From contig NZ_CP034442.1 of assembly GCF_007475365.1 (NCBI RefSeq), positions 930,001-994,000 of the forward strand: a stretch of 64,000 bases of DNA, read 5' to 3'. Every line of letters begins with the position of its first letter. Position 1 is the first letter of the stretch. This document shows positions 55,780 through 63,407 of this stretch, one piece after another. A program made the position numbers and the translations under genes. The notes beneath the pieces were generated by a model. That model worked only from the letters and a program-made list of their open reading frames with translations, was not told the origin of the DNA and did not search any database. This stretch comes from Streptococcus oralis subsp. dentisani (GTDB taxonomy: Bacteria > Bacillota > Bacilli > Lactobacillales > Streptococcaceae).

Positions 55780-56151
55780 CTATTCTACAATCATCTTGCC
55801 GTGCATCATATTCATGCCACAAGAGAAACCATACTCTCCAGCCTGTTCAGGTGTGATTTCCACTACATACTCTTCACCCATAGGCAAGTCCGCATGCACT
55901 CCAAAATCTGGGAAAACAATCTGATCTAGGCAGGGTGAAGGGTCCTTACGGTCAAAGACGATACGGGCTGGCACTGATTTCTTAAGAATAATCAACTCAG
56001 GCGTATAGCCCCCTTTGACTTCCACTCGAATCTCTTGGTAACCCTTTTTTTGCTGGGCCTTTTGTTCAGATTTTTCAGGCTTTTTGAAAAACCAAAACAA
56101 GATAAACGCGATAAGGGCAATACAAACAATGGTTACAATACTATTTAACAT
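55780..56151 (-). CDS. cupA: Copper chaperone CupA
   Basis: A 123-residue membrane-tethered cupredoxin that binds Cu+ and passes it to CopA. Residues 2-22 form an N-terminal membrane helix (LNSIVTIVCIALIAFILFWF). A Lys-rich linker follows, then the cupredoxin domain with the copper-binding Cys and Met in DRKDPSPCLDQI and SCGMNMMHG. The protein aligns by eye with CopA residues 15-98, suggesting a common origin. It lies between copY and copA, 10 bases after copY. Confidence 0.95.
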   Translation of the reverse strand: MLNSIVTIVCIALIAFILFWFFKKPEKSEQKAQQKKGYQEIRVEVKGGYTPELIILKKSVPARIVFDRKDPSPCLDQIVFPDFGVHADLPMGEEYVVEITPEQAGEYGFSCGMNMMHGKMIVE

Positions 56152-56161
56152 GACGTCTCCT

Positions 56162-56557
56162 TTACATACAATTACATTTTACTTCTGTTACAACGCTTGA
56201 TTTCTTCTCAGAAATCACAGCTTCCAAGTCTTCCAAGTCAGCTTGAGTAAAATCACATTCCATAATCAAATCAGCCACCAACTGCTTTATCCTACGGGAG
56301 CAAACCTTGTCTTTGATATCTCGGACAAGCAGGTCTCGGCTTTGATCCAGAGTTAAAAGGGCTGAATAGACAAAGAACTTGCCCTCTTTTTTCCTGGTCA
56401 GACACTCTTTCTCTACTAAGCGAGCCAAAAGAGTTTGAATAGTTGATTTGGACCAGTCAAACCGCTCTGCCAAAACTCTGATCAAATCCCTACTGGTCTG
56501 CTCTCCTTGCATCCAAATAATCTTCATGACCTGCCATTCTGCATCTGAAATCTGCAT
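56162..56557 (-). CDS. copY: Copper-responsive repressor CopY
   Basis: BlaI/MecI/CopY-family winged-helix repressor that leaves its operator when Cu+ displaces Zn2+. From the ATG at 56557 (TTTGGAGGTGTGCTG upstream) it is 131 residues. A longer frame starts at 56587 inside the operator and is unlikely. DNA-binding text: ISDAEWQVMKIIWMQGEQTS, then RFDWSKSTIQTLLARLVEKE. The metal-sensing tail is atypical: the C-terminus ends VTEVKCNCM, a single CxC, with one further Cys in IMECDF, whereas enterococcal CopY has CxCx4CxC. The two cop boxes upstream lie in its own promoter, so the operon is autoregulated. Confidence 0.95.
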   Translation of the reverse strand: MQISDAEWQVMKIIWMQGEQTSRDLIRVLAERFDWSKSTIQTLLARLVEKECLTRKKEGKFFVYSALLTLDQSRDLLVRDIKDKVCSRRIKQLVADLIMECDFTQADLEDLEAVISEKKSSVVTEVKCNCM

Positions 56558-56575
56558 CAGCACACCTCCAAAATC

Positions 56576-56627
56576 TACATTTGTCAATTATAACTTATAG
56601 TATACTCTCAAGATTTACATTTGTCAA
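56576..56627 (-). promoter_or_regulatory. cop operon promoter with two CopY operators
   Basis: Two identical cop boxes, TACATTTGTC as read on the plus strand (GACAAATGTA on the minus strand), lie at 56576-56585 and 56616-56625, 40 bp apart. They fit the KACANNTGTA consensus. The upstream box overlaps the -35 TTGACA (56622-56627). After a 17-bp spacer comes -10 TATACT (56599-56604), and the second box sits just downstream of the expected start of transcription. Confidence 0.9.
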
Positions 56628-56715
56628 TTATGAAATTACATATTTCTTAAAAAAGTACTTTAATCATTTGATGGGAGATTTGCAGTCAAATTTTACTATA
56701 TAAACTATAAAAATA

Positions 56716-56724
56716 TGCTATACT
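56716..56724 (+). promoter_or_regulatory. Extended -10 promoter of thiD
   Basis: TGCTATACT lies about 20 bases before the TPP riboswitch. No clear -35 is seen at 16-18 bp; the region upstream (56,628-56,715) is AT-rich. Confidence 0.5.
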
Positions 56725-56739
56725 GTAAAAAAGAAAACA

Positions 56740-56824
56740 ACCACTAGGGGTGCGTAAAGCTGAGATTAACGACTGTTAGATCCCTTTGACTCAATCTAGG
56801 TAATGCTAGCTGATGGAAGTGGAA
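56740..56824 (+). promoter_or_regulatory. TPP riboswitch upstream of thiD
   Basis: THI-box aptamer text in order: ACTAGGGGTGC (about 56743-56753), GCTGAGATTAA (about 56759-56769), CCCTTTGACTC, AATCTAGGTAATGCTAGC and TGATGGAAGT (about 56811-56820). Between the aptamer and the thiD ATG (56918) I find no hairpin with a U-tract. Control may therefore be at translation, through the GGGAGG site before the start. Confidence 0.9.
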
Positions 56825-56917
56825 ATGATAATGAGGACTACTTGTCTTCTATTGCTTTCCTGAAACAGACTAGCTTGTTCTTAAGAATACAAACTTCAAT
56901 TGGTTGGGAGGTTTTAG

Positions 56918-57709
56918 ATGACTTATTTACCCGTTGCTCTAACTATTGCAGGGACTGACCCTAGTGGCGGTGCTGGCATTATGGCTGATTTAAAGTCATT
57001 CCAAGCTAGAGATGTCTATGGAATGGCCGTTGTGACAAGTCTTGTCGCTCAAAATACCAGAGGCGTTCAGCTAATAGAGCACGTCTCCAACCAAATGCTG
57101 GAAGCACAATTGGAGAGTGTCTTTTCAGATATCAAGCCTCAGGCTGTAAAAACTGGGATGTTGGCAACTACTGAGATCATGGAGATCATCCAACCCTATC
57201 TTAAAAAGCTGGACTGTCCATACGTCCTTGACCCTGTTATGGTCGCTACGAGTGGAGACACCCTGATTGATTCCAGTGCCAGAGACTACCTAAAAACAAA
57301 TCTGCTTCCCCTTGCAACCATTATCACGCCCAATCTTCCTGAAGCAGAAGAGATTGTTGGTTTTTCGATTCATGACCCAGAAGACATGCAGCGTGCTGGT
57401 CGCCTGATTATAAAAGAATTTGGTCCTCAGTCTGTTGTTATCAAAGGTGGCCATCTGGAAGGTGGTGCCAAGGATTTCCTCTTTACCAAGGATGAGCAAT
57501 TTGTCTGGGAAAGTCCACGAATTCAAACCTGTCATACCCATGGTACTGGATGTACCTTTGCAGCAGTGATCACGGCTGAACTAGCCAAGGGGAAGACCCT
57601 TTATCAGGCAGTCGATAAGGCCAAGGCCTTTATTACAAAAGCCATCCAAGACGCCCCTCAACTCGGTCATGGTTCTGGTCCAGTCAACCATACAAGCTTT
57701 AAAGATTAA
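56918..57709 (+). CDS. thiD: Hydroxymethylpyrimidine/phosphomethylpyrimidine kinase
   Basis: Phosphorylates HMP and HMP-P in thiamine synthesis or salvage. The protein is 263 residues, ribokinase fold. It opens with PVALTIAGTDPSGGAGIMAD, and continues with GMAVVTSLVAQNTRGV and VLDPVMVATSGDTLID. The catalytic region HTHGTGCTFAAVITAELAKG is near the C-terminus. It stands apart from, and convergent with, the other thiamine genes, but carries its own TPP riboswitch. GGGAGGTTTTAG precedes the ATG. Confidence 0.96.
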   Translation: MTYLPVALTIAGTDPSGGAGIMADLKSFQARDVYGMAVVTSLVAQNTRGVQLIEHVSNQMLEAQLESVFSDIKPQAVKTGMLATTEIMEIIQPYLKKLDCPYVLDPVMVATSGDTLIDSSARDYLKTNLLPLATIITPNLPEAEEIVGFSIHDPEDMQRAGRLIIKEFGPQSVVIKGGHLEGGAKDFLFTKDEQFVWESPRIQTCHTHGTGCTFAAVITAELAKGKTLYQAVDKAKAFITKAIQDAPQLGHGSGPVNHTSFKD

Positions 57710-57753
57710 AAAAACTCTCTAGTTCCCACTTTAAGGGAATTAGAGAGTTTTTG
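57709..57753. terminator. Bidirectional terminator between thiD and thiE
   Basis: A long stem (AAACTCTCTAGTTCCC with its near-complement, loop of about 7) has A/T tracts on both sides, between two convergent genes whose stops are 45 bases apart. Confidence 0.9.
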
Positions 57754-57754
57754 A

Positions 57755-58387
57755 TTAGGAAATAATGTCATCCAACTTTGTTAAAAAGGCTTGGGTTTTT
57801 GCTTCTATATCTTCTGCCTGCATCAGATCCCTGACGACAGCTACCCCAGCTATACCAGTTGCAGCAAGTTGGTCAATATTCTCTGACGTCAAGCCTCCAA
57901 TAGCAACTACTGGAATGGCAACCTTTTGGCAAATGGTTTTCAAGGTTGAAATCAGGGTGATGGGAGCATTCTCCTTGGTCGTAGTCGGGAAAATGGCTCC
58001 TGTTCCCAAGTAATCCGCACCTCCTTCTTCTGCTTCGAGGGCTCTTTTTACTGTTTTAGCAGTGACACCGAGGATTTTTTCAGGACCCAAAACTTTGCGA
58101 GCAACCGAAACTGGTAGTTCATCGTCTCCGATATGCAAACCTGCAGCATCAACCGCAAGACAAACATCCAAACGATCATCGATAATCAAGGGGACCTGAT
58201 AGGCATCGGTTATTTCTTTGACTTGTTTGGCCAGTTGATAGTATTGATTGGTTGTGAGATTTTTTTCTCGTAGCTGTATGATAGTAACACCTGAATGGCA
58301 GGTCGTCTCAACTTTTTCAAGAAAGCTTTTCAAGGAATCTTGGTAGCGATTGGTGACCAGATATAGTCTGAGTGCTTCTCTATTCAT
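57755..58387 (-). CDS. thiE: Thiamine-phosphate synthase
   Basis: Joins HMP-PP and hydroxyethylthiazole phosphate to thiamine phosphate. TIM-barrel protein of 210 residues from ATG 58387, which has the ideal AAAGGAGATATTT site; the frame is open to 58408 without a better start. Conserved text: [64 protein letters not shown] (pyrophosphate site) and [13 protein letters not shown]. The start overlaps the thiM stop by 8 bases. It is the last gene of the riboswitch-controlled operon. Confidence 0.96.
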   Translation of the reverse strand: MNREALRLYLVTNRYQDSLKSFLEKVETTCHSGVTIIQLREKNLTTNQYYQLAKQVKEITDAYQVPLIIDDRLDVCLAVDAAGLHIGDDELPVSVARKVLGPEKILGVTAKTVKRALEAEEGGADYLGTGAIFPTTTKENAPITLISTLKTICQKVAIPVVAIGGLTSENIDQLAATGIAGVAVVRDLMQAEDIEAKTQAFLTKLDDIIS

Positions 58388-59183
58388 AAATATCTCCTTT
58401 GATAGCATCTAGCCAGTTTTCGTCTCTTTTTAGGAGAGAGAGCTGATTGAGAGTTTGAAAGCGGAAATCTTCCAATCCCATTCCTTGGACAACTATTCTC
58501 TCAGCAGAGATATTGAGATAAGAAACCGCTAGACAAGAAGCTTCAAAGGCGGTCTTTCCTTGGCTGAGAAAAACGGCTGTCAAGGCTCCAACCAGGTCTC
58601 CTGTCCCTGTTATCCAGCCTAATTCGTCACAGCCATTTCCCAATACAGCAACCTGATTTGCCGAAACGATGAGGTCCTTGGGGCCAGTGACTAAGAAAGA
58701 CATACCAGGATAAAGCTGACACCAGTCTTTCAAGACTTGAAGCAAATCTTCAGTTTCTTGATCTTTAGCACTCGCATCGACTCCGACTCCGTGGTGTTTT
58801 AAGCCAACAAGACTTCGGATTTCCGACATATTTCCTTTAAGGACCGTGGGCTTGTATTCTAAAAGATCTCTGACTAAGGTCTTACGAATGGGAGATGTTG
58901 CTATGCCAACAGCATCTACTACCATTGGGAGACAAGCTTGGTCTGCATAAGAAGCTGCCATACGGATTGCTTTCTCCTTCTCGGCTGACAAATGCCCCAA
59001 ATTGATGAAGAGAGCCTGACTTTGTTTGGTAAAATCAAGAACCTCACGGGGATCATCTGCCATGACAGGTTTAGATCCCAGAGCCAAAATGCCATTAGCC
59101 AGCATCTCACAAGAAATCTCATTGGTGATGCAGTGAATCAAGGAACTGGTTGCTAGAGGGAAAGGATTTGTCAATTTCTGCAT
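58380..59183 (-). CDS. thiM: Hydroxyethylthiazole kinase
   Basis: Phosphorylates the thiazole alcohol for ThiE. The protein is 267 residues, ribokinase-like. Visible text: [20 protein letters not shown], then [47 protein letters not shown] and the catalytic [20 protein letters not shown] (family motif has GCG/TGTGD). Its ATG shares one base with the thiW stop (TGATG), so translation is coupled. In this operon it salvages the thiazole moiety supplied by ThiW. Confidence 0.96.
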   Translation of the reverse strand: MQKLTNPFPLATSSLIHCITNEISCEMLANGILALGSKPVMADDPREVLDFTKQSQALFINLGHLSAEKEKAIRMAASYADQACLPMVVDAVGIATSPIRKTLVRDLLEYKPTVLKGNMSEIRSLVGLKHHGVGVDASAKDQETEDLLQVLKDWCQLYPGMSFLVTGPKDLIVSANQVAVLGNGCDELGWITGTGDLVGALTAVFLSQGKTAFEASCLAVSYLNISAERIVVQGMGLEDFRFQTLNQLSLLKRDENWLDAIKGDIYE

Positions 59184-59707
59184 CAGTCTATCCTTTCACC
59201 AAAGAAATATCCCTGCACTTTTTTAAAGAACTCCTGCTTGATTAAAAATCGAAAGGCGAGGAAAGCTATGGCTGTACCAATCAAGGTTGCTCCGAAAAAT
59301 CGAGGAGTGTAGATAAACCAACTGAGCTTCGCCGCAGATCCCGTAAAGAGAACCATAACAGGATAGGAAACAATGGAACCGATAATACCTGTTCCCAAAA
59401 TCTCTCCTAGAGCAGAATAGTGAAATTTCCGACCATACTTATAAAAGAGACCTGCGAGGAGGGCTCCAAAAGTAGCTCCAGTGAGGGCCAAGGGCGGAAT
59501 GCCTTGAGTAGACATACGGATAAAGGCTGTGACTGTAGCCATGACCAAGGCATAAACAGGCCCCATCAAGATTCCTGCAAGAATGTTGACTACACTGGAC
59601 ATCGGTGCCATTCCTTCAATTCGAAAGATGGGTGTAAGAACTACGTCAAGGGCAATCATCATGGATAAAATAGTTAATTTGTGAACTTGTAGTTGGTGGT
59701 TTCTCAT
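59183..59707 (-). CDS. thiW: Thiazole transporter S component ThiW
   Basis: A 174-residue membrane protein with about five helices, the substrate-binding subunit of an ECF-type transporter for the thiamine thiazole precursor. ThiW family text: [20 protein letters not shown], then [20 protein letters not shown] and [20 protein letters not shown] text (here [19 protein letters not shown]). It lies between tenA and thiM, the kinase that uses its substrate. Specificity is inferred from family and context. Confidence 0.9.
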   Translation of the reverse strand: MRNHQLQVHKLTILSMMIALDVVLTPIFRIEGMAPMSSVVNILAGILMGPVYALVMATVTAFIRMSTQGIPPLALTGATFGALLAGLFYKYGRKFHYSALGEILGTGIIGSIVSYPVMVLFTGSAAKLSWFIYTPRFFGATLIGTAIAFLAFRFLIKQEFFKKVQGYFFGERID

Positions 59708-59710
59708 TTT

Positions 59711-60403
59711 CTATTTCTTCTCTTTTTCTAAGGACTGCAAATCACTCGTCCATGTTTGATGTTGGTAAGCCATCTCCCAAAACTTGGCTTCCATATGAAT
59801 ACTAATGTAAAAGGCCTCTAGCATTTTTTGTTTGTCCGCCTCATCACTTTCTTGATAGAGCTGATTGACCAGCGCTTCTTCCTCTTTAATCTGCTGTTCT
59901 AACTCATCGGTGATATAGGTCTCAATCCACTGTTGATAAAGAGGATTCGGGGATGGTTTGCGATTAAGTTCCTTGCCCAAATCATGGTATAACCAAGGAC
60001 ATGGAAGCAAACTAGCAAAAGCAATGCCCAAGTTTGGTTCTGCAAACTGTCGATAAATATGAGAAATGTAATGATAACAGGTTGGAGCAATCGGTCGCTC
60101 ATCCATTTCCTGGGCACTGATTCCTAATTCCTTGAAAAATTGTTGGCGGATAAACAACTCACCATCCACTAGACTCTGGGCATTTTGTTTCAAGAGTCTT
60201 TTCATCTTTTCGTTTGGAGTCTTATCAGCCAAGAGGTGATAGGCTTCTGAAAAAGACTTCAGATAATAAGCATCCTGAATTAGGTAATAGCGGAAAATAG
60301 AAGGTTCTAACGTTCCTTCTTGTAACTGTAATACAAATGGGTGATGAAAGGAAGCCTGCCAAGCTTCCTTGGATAATTCCATAGCAATATCTGTAAATTC
60401 CAT
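59711..60403 (-). CDS. tenA: Aminopyrimidine aminohydrolase TenA (thiaminase II)
   Basis: Hydrolyses aminopyrimidine degradation products of thiamine to HMP for salvage. The protein is 230 residues, all-helical TenA fold. Visible text: WQASFHHPFVLQLQEGTLEP, then FRYYLIQDAYYLKSFSEAYH (active-site Asp/Tyr). The catalytic Cys is in ASLLPCPWLYHDLGKEL (about 133-149), with a late Glu in HMEAKFWEMAYQHQTW. It sits between ykoC and thiW in the riboswitch operon. Its product is the substrate of ThiD, encoded across the terminator. Confidence 0.95.
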   Translation of the reverse strand: MEFTDIAMELSKEAWQASFHHPFVLQLQEGTLEPSIFRYYLIQDAYYLKSFSEAYHLLADKTPNEKMKRLLKQNAQSLVDGELFIRQQFFKELGISAQEMDERPIAPTCYHYISHIYRQFAEPNLGIAFASLLPCPWLYHDLGKELNRKPSPNPLYQQWIETYITDELEQQIKEEEALVNQLYQESDEADKQKMLEAFYISIHMEAKFWEMAYQHQTWTSDLQSLEKEKK

Positions 60404-60413
60404 AATAACTCCT

Positions 60414-61064
60414 TTATAGAAATAAACTGGTTTGAAGCAATAAAAAGAAAAGTAGGTAGATCAATTTTGTCCTCTGAGAAATATAAAAAGTCCGATAGCT
60501 ATTCTCCACCTGTGCATGTTCGTCATATCCGTGCGCAGATAGAGCTCTCAGGTAAAGATGGCGCCATCTAAAAACTGTCATAAGAACCTTGCTGTAAATC
60601 AAGGGAGACCAAACATGCAGTTTTTGACCACGCAATAGGCAAGCTTCCTTGAGGGACTTGATTTCTTGCTGAATGAGGGGAAAGGCATTGAATACCACAA
60701 TCAAGGCATAGGCCCAAGACCGTGATAACCCCTTTTGAGCCAAGTACAAGAAAAGCTCTTTTAAGGAAATACTGGAAACAAAGACAAGGCCGATACAAAC
60801 TGTCACAAAAGCCCTCGTTCCAAGTATCACTGCCTGCGAAGCATCCCCATGTAACTGAACTGCCCAGTAATTAGCCAAAGATGGTAAAATCGCGAGCAAT
60901 AGCATCCAAGCCAACATCTTAAATCGACGGTAATAGAGCATGAAGAGAATGCAAAATGCAACTACCGAAAGATTAAGAGCAATCGAAGGAATGAAGGATG
61001 TTTCCAAGGATAAAATCAGCAAGAAAAGACTAATAATCGGTGTCTGAGTTGCTACTTTGACCAT
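60414..61064 (-). CDS. ykoC: ECF transporter transmembrane component (EcfT/YkoC-like)
   Basis: A 216-residue membrane subunit that couples the ATPase YkoD to the substrate-binding YkoE in an HMP-type thiamine-precursor importer. Five or so hydrophobic segments are visible (for example ISLFLLILSLETSFIPSIAL and FVTVCIGLVFVSSISLKELF). The EcfT coupling helices with the A-R-G-like motifs appear as LKEACLLRGQKL and YLRALSAHGYDE. It is 1 base from ykoD and 10 bases from tenA. YkoEDC specificity for hydroxymethylpyrimidine is from family knowledge. Confidence 0.9.
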   Translation of the reverse strand: MVKVATQTPIISLFLLILSLETSFIPSIALNLSVVAFCILFMLYYRRFKMLAWMLLLAILPSLANYWAVQLHGDASQAVILGTRAFVTVCIGLVFVSSISLKELFLYLAQKGLSRSWAYALIVVFNAFPLIQQEIKSLKEACLLRGQKLHVWSPLIYSKVLMTVFRWRHLYLRALSAHGYDEHAQVENSYRTFYISQRTKLIYLLFFLLLQTSLFL

Positions 61065-61065
61065 A

Positions 61066-62451
61066 CTACTTCACCTCCCCTTGAGCATTGATACTCCGAG
61101 ATGTGAGGGGGTTAGTGATTGTCACGTCTTTAATATGACGGAGACCCTCACTAGTCATCTCGATCCAATAATCAACCACAGAGATCAAGGGATCTAAACG
61201 ATGACTAATGATCAAAAAACTTCTTCCTTGATTGCTCTCCTCCAGAATCCACTTACAAAAATAATGGCAGGCTCTATCATCCAAACCTGCAAAAGGTTCA
61301 TCTAGCAAGATCACAGAGGCCTTACTAGTCAAGATGGTCAAGAGCTGAAGAATCTTTTGCTGGCCGCCACTTAATTGATAGGGACTCTTATCAAGCGCCT
61401 GCTCCAGATTAAAGTATCGTAAAGTTTGGAAAATTCGCTGATTTCTTTCAGAATCAGGTCCATCTAATTGAAGCTCTTCTCGCAGACTGGCTCTGATAAA
61501 CTGCTTCTCAGCTTCCTGAACAACACCCGTCAGGTCACGATACAAACTCTTTTTCTTTTTCAGGACTGTCCCCTTCAAGGTAATGCGCCCCTTATACTTT
61601 TGAAATTGAAGAATAGACCGAAAGAGGGTTGATTTCCCGACACCATTATCACCCAAGATACAGGAAATTCCTTGGTAAAATGTAAAATTCACAATCGAAA
61701 ATAGGGGACGCTTATCCAGCTCACAAGTCGTTCTATCCATATGGAATAGTTCTGGGCTAGAAGCAACTTCCTTTGAAGCAACCTGAGTCATATCAGAGGT
61801 AGGGATTTGAAACACTTCCCTTAGTTGGCCATCTCTTAGCTCCACCATATGGTCAATATAGGCTTCATAGTCCGTTAAATCATGGTCACACAAAATAACT
61901 GTCTTCCCATTAGAAGCCAACTCTTTTAGAATCTCCAAGATCTCTATCCTACTCTTGCGATCAATGGAAGCAAAAGGTTCATCCAAGAGATAGACCCTAG
62001 GATTCATAGCAAAGAGAACAGCCAAGGCAGCCTTTTGCTTTTCCCCACCTGATAAGTGATGAATTGGACGGTGCAAAATCGCCTTGCAGCGACATTGCTG
62101 GACTACCTCTGCTATTTTTGAATCAATTTCCTGAACGGGATGGCCGATATTCTCTAGGGTAAAAACCAGCTCCTCAAACAAGTTCTCCATGGTAAATTGA
62201 TGATTGGGATTTTGAAAGAGAATACCAACCGTCTGGATACGTTCGATGATAGAAAGCTGACTGACCTCGCTCCCGTTTATTAGGACTTGACCGCTATAGG
62301 GAAGAGAACTGACTTGGGCAATCATTTGAAAGAGACTCGATTTTCCTGAACCACTGCTCCCAACTAACAAGGTAAAGGCTTGCCCATGGAAAGTAAAATC
62401 AATCGGTTCTGAAAAAATTGGGGACTGAATCGCTCGTAGTTCCAGCCCCAT
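61066..62451 (-). CDS. ykoD: Double-domain ABC ATPase of the thiamine-precursor ECF transporter (YkoD-like)
   Basis: Energises uptake by YkoE/YkoC. The 461 residues contain two ABC domains. The first has Walker A GSSGSGKSS (about 32-40), signature LSGGEKQKAAL and Walker B VYLLDEPFASID. The second has GDNGVGKST (about 269-277), LSGGQQKILQL and VILLDEPFAGLD. Both sites look intact. The gene abuts ykoE (stop and start adjacent) and precedes ykoC by 1 base, so the three subunits are translated together. Confidence 0.95.
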   Translation of the reverse strand: MGLELRAIQSPIFSEPIDFTFHGQAFTLLVGSSGSGKSSLFQMIAQVSSLPYSGQVLINGSEVSQLSIIERIQTVGILFQNPNHQFTMENLFEELVFTLENIGHPVQEIDSKIAEVVQQCRCKAILHRPIHHLSGGEKQKAALAVLFAMNPRVYLLDEPFASIDRKSRIEILEILKELASNGKTVILCDHDLTDYEAYIDHMVELRDGQLREVFQIPTSDMTQVASKEVASSPELFHMDRTTCELDKRPLFSIVNFTFYQGISCILGDNGVGKSTLFRSILQFQKYKGRITLKGTVLKKKKSLYRDLTGVVQEAEKQFIRASLREELQLDGPDSERNQRIFQTLRYFNLEQALDKSPYQLSGGQQKILQLLTILTSKASVILLDEPFAGLDDRACHYFCKWILEESNQGRSFLIISHRLDPLISVVDYWIEMTSEGLRHIKDVTITNPLTSRSINAQGEVK

Positions 62452-63012
62452 CTATGCCTTTCCTCCAGCTGCAAACTGATGATAGAGTTTGACAATGGCA
62501 CGAACCAAGATGGTACAGAAGAAAAAGACGGAAATAAAGCGCACCACAAGCAAGGAAAGCACAAAAGGAAGGGAGAAGGCGTAGTAACCTAACTTAATGT
62601 ATTCATAGACAAAGCTAACAAGCGTAATCCCAATACTATTGGCAGTTAGAGAGAGCCAACTTTCATAGCGATTCTTGGTTACGATAAAACCAAGTTCACT
62701 TCCCAAACCTTGAACCAAGCCAGACAAAAGGGCACCTAGACCGAATTGGCTACCATAAAGGACTTCAGCAAGCGCAGCTAGCACTTCTCCAATCGTTGCA
62801 CTTCCGACTCTTGGAACAAAAATGGCAGCAATAGGGGCAGCCATACACCAGAGACCAAAGAGAATTTCATTGGCAAAGGCCTGTAAACCAAGAGGTGCTA
62901 AAATCAGGGTGAGGATATCAAACAGATAGCCTGAACCCACAAAAACGCCACCAAAAAAGATAGACAAGAAAGCAAGTAAGATAACATCTTTTAACTGCCA
63001 TTTTTTCAACAT
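62452..63012 (-). CDS. ykoE: ECF transporter S component YkoE (HMP/thiamine-precursor)
   Basis: Substrate-specific membrane subunit, about 186 residues from ATG 63012, which follows AAAGGAGTTTTTT; the frame upstream to 63045 lacks a ribosome site. Six hydrophobic segments are visible. YkoE text: WQLKDVILLAFLSIFFGGVF, then LWCMAAPIAAIFVPRVGSAT (PRVGSA is conserved) and EVLAALAEVLYGSQFGLGAL followed by QGLGSELGF. It is the first gene of the operon, directly behind a TPP riboswitch with a terminator, so thiamine pyrophosphate should repress the entire salvage operon. Confidence 0.93.
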   Translation of the reverse strand: MLKKWQLKDVILLAFLSIFFGGVFVGSGYLFDILTLILAPLGLQAFANEILFGLWCMAAPIAAIFVPRVGSATIGEVLAALAEVLYGSQFGLGALLSGLVQGLGSELGFIVTKNRYESWLSLTANSIGITLVSFVYEYIKLGYYAFSLPFVLSLLVVRFISVFFFCTILVRAIVKLYHQFAAGGKA

Positions 63013-63099
63013 AAAAAACTCCTTTTTTAAAGAAATGTGGGGCATTCAAGGAGAGCTACCAAAAGGCTTGCCGTCAAGCCTATCCTCTTTTGATAAACA

Positions 63100-63134
63100 A
63101 AAAAACTCCAATTACAAACGAGAATTAGAGTTTA
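63100..63134 (-). terminator. Riboswitch-controlled terminator before ykoE
   Basis: Minus strand hairpin AAACTCTAATT/AATTGGAGTTT with T7 behind it, between the TPP aptamer and ykoE. This is the expected expression platform. A GC-rich small dyad (GGCTTG/CAAGCC, 63065-63080) lies between it and the start codon. Confidence 0.8.
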
Positions 63135-63180
63135 CCTTACAAGATTAGACAGTTCTTTTCGACATACGAAAAAAACCTTT

Positions 63181-63254
63181 TCACATTTCCCTTCGCCAGT
63201 ATTAACTGTATCAGGTTCAATGGGTATCATCTCAGCCTAAAGCACCCCAAATGT
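63181..63254 (-). promoter_or_regulatory. TPP riboswitch upstream of the ykoE operon
   Basis: On the minus strand: TTGGGGTGCTTTAGGCTGAG, then ATGATACCCATTGAACCTGA, TACAGTTAATACTGGCG and AAGGGAAATGTGA. This is the full THI-box order with the ACCTGA core and GAAGGGAA end. The upstream promoter was not resolved; 63,255-63,370 is AT-rich and shows nothing else I can support. Confidence 0.95.
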
Positions 63255-63370
63255 CTTTATTATTTTATTACTGGACCAGTATAACAGAATTTGAAAGCCC
63301 TAGCAAGATATTTGACTGGAAAATATATTTATATAGTTTCTAATAACGATTTAATCTTTCTATACACGAA

Positions 63371-63395
63371 GAAAAACCTCCACACTTAGTGGAGG
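63371..63395 (-). terminator. Terminator after lctO
   Basis: CCTCCAC (63377-63383) pairs with GTGGAGG (63389-63395), loop of 5, followed by TTTTTC on the minus strand, about 12 bases beyond the lctO stop. Confidence 0.85.
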
Positions 63396-63407
63396 CAAGC
63401 TATTTTA

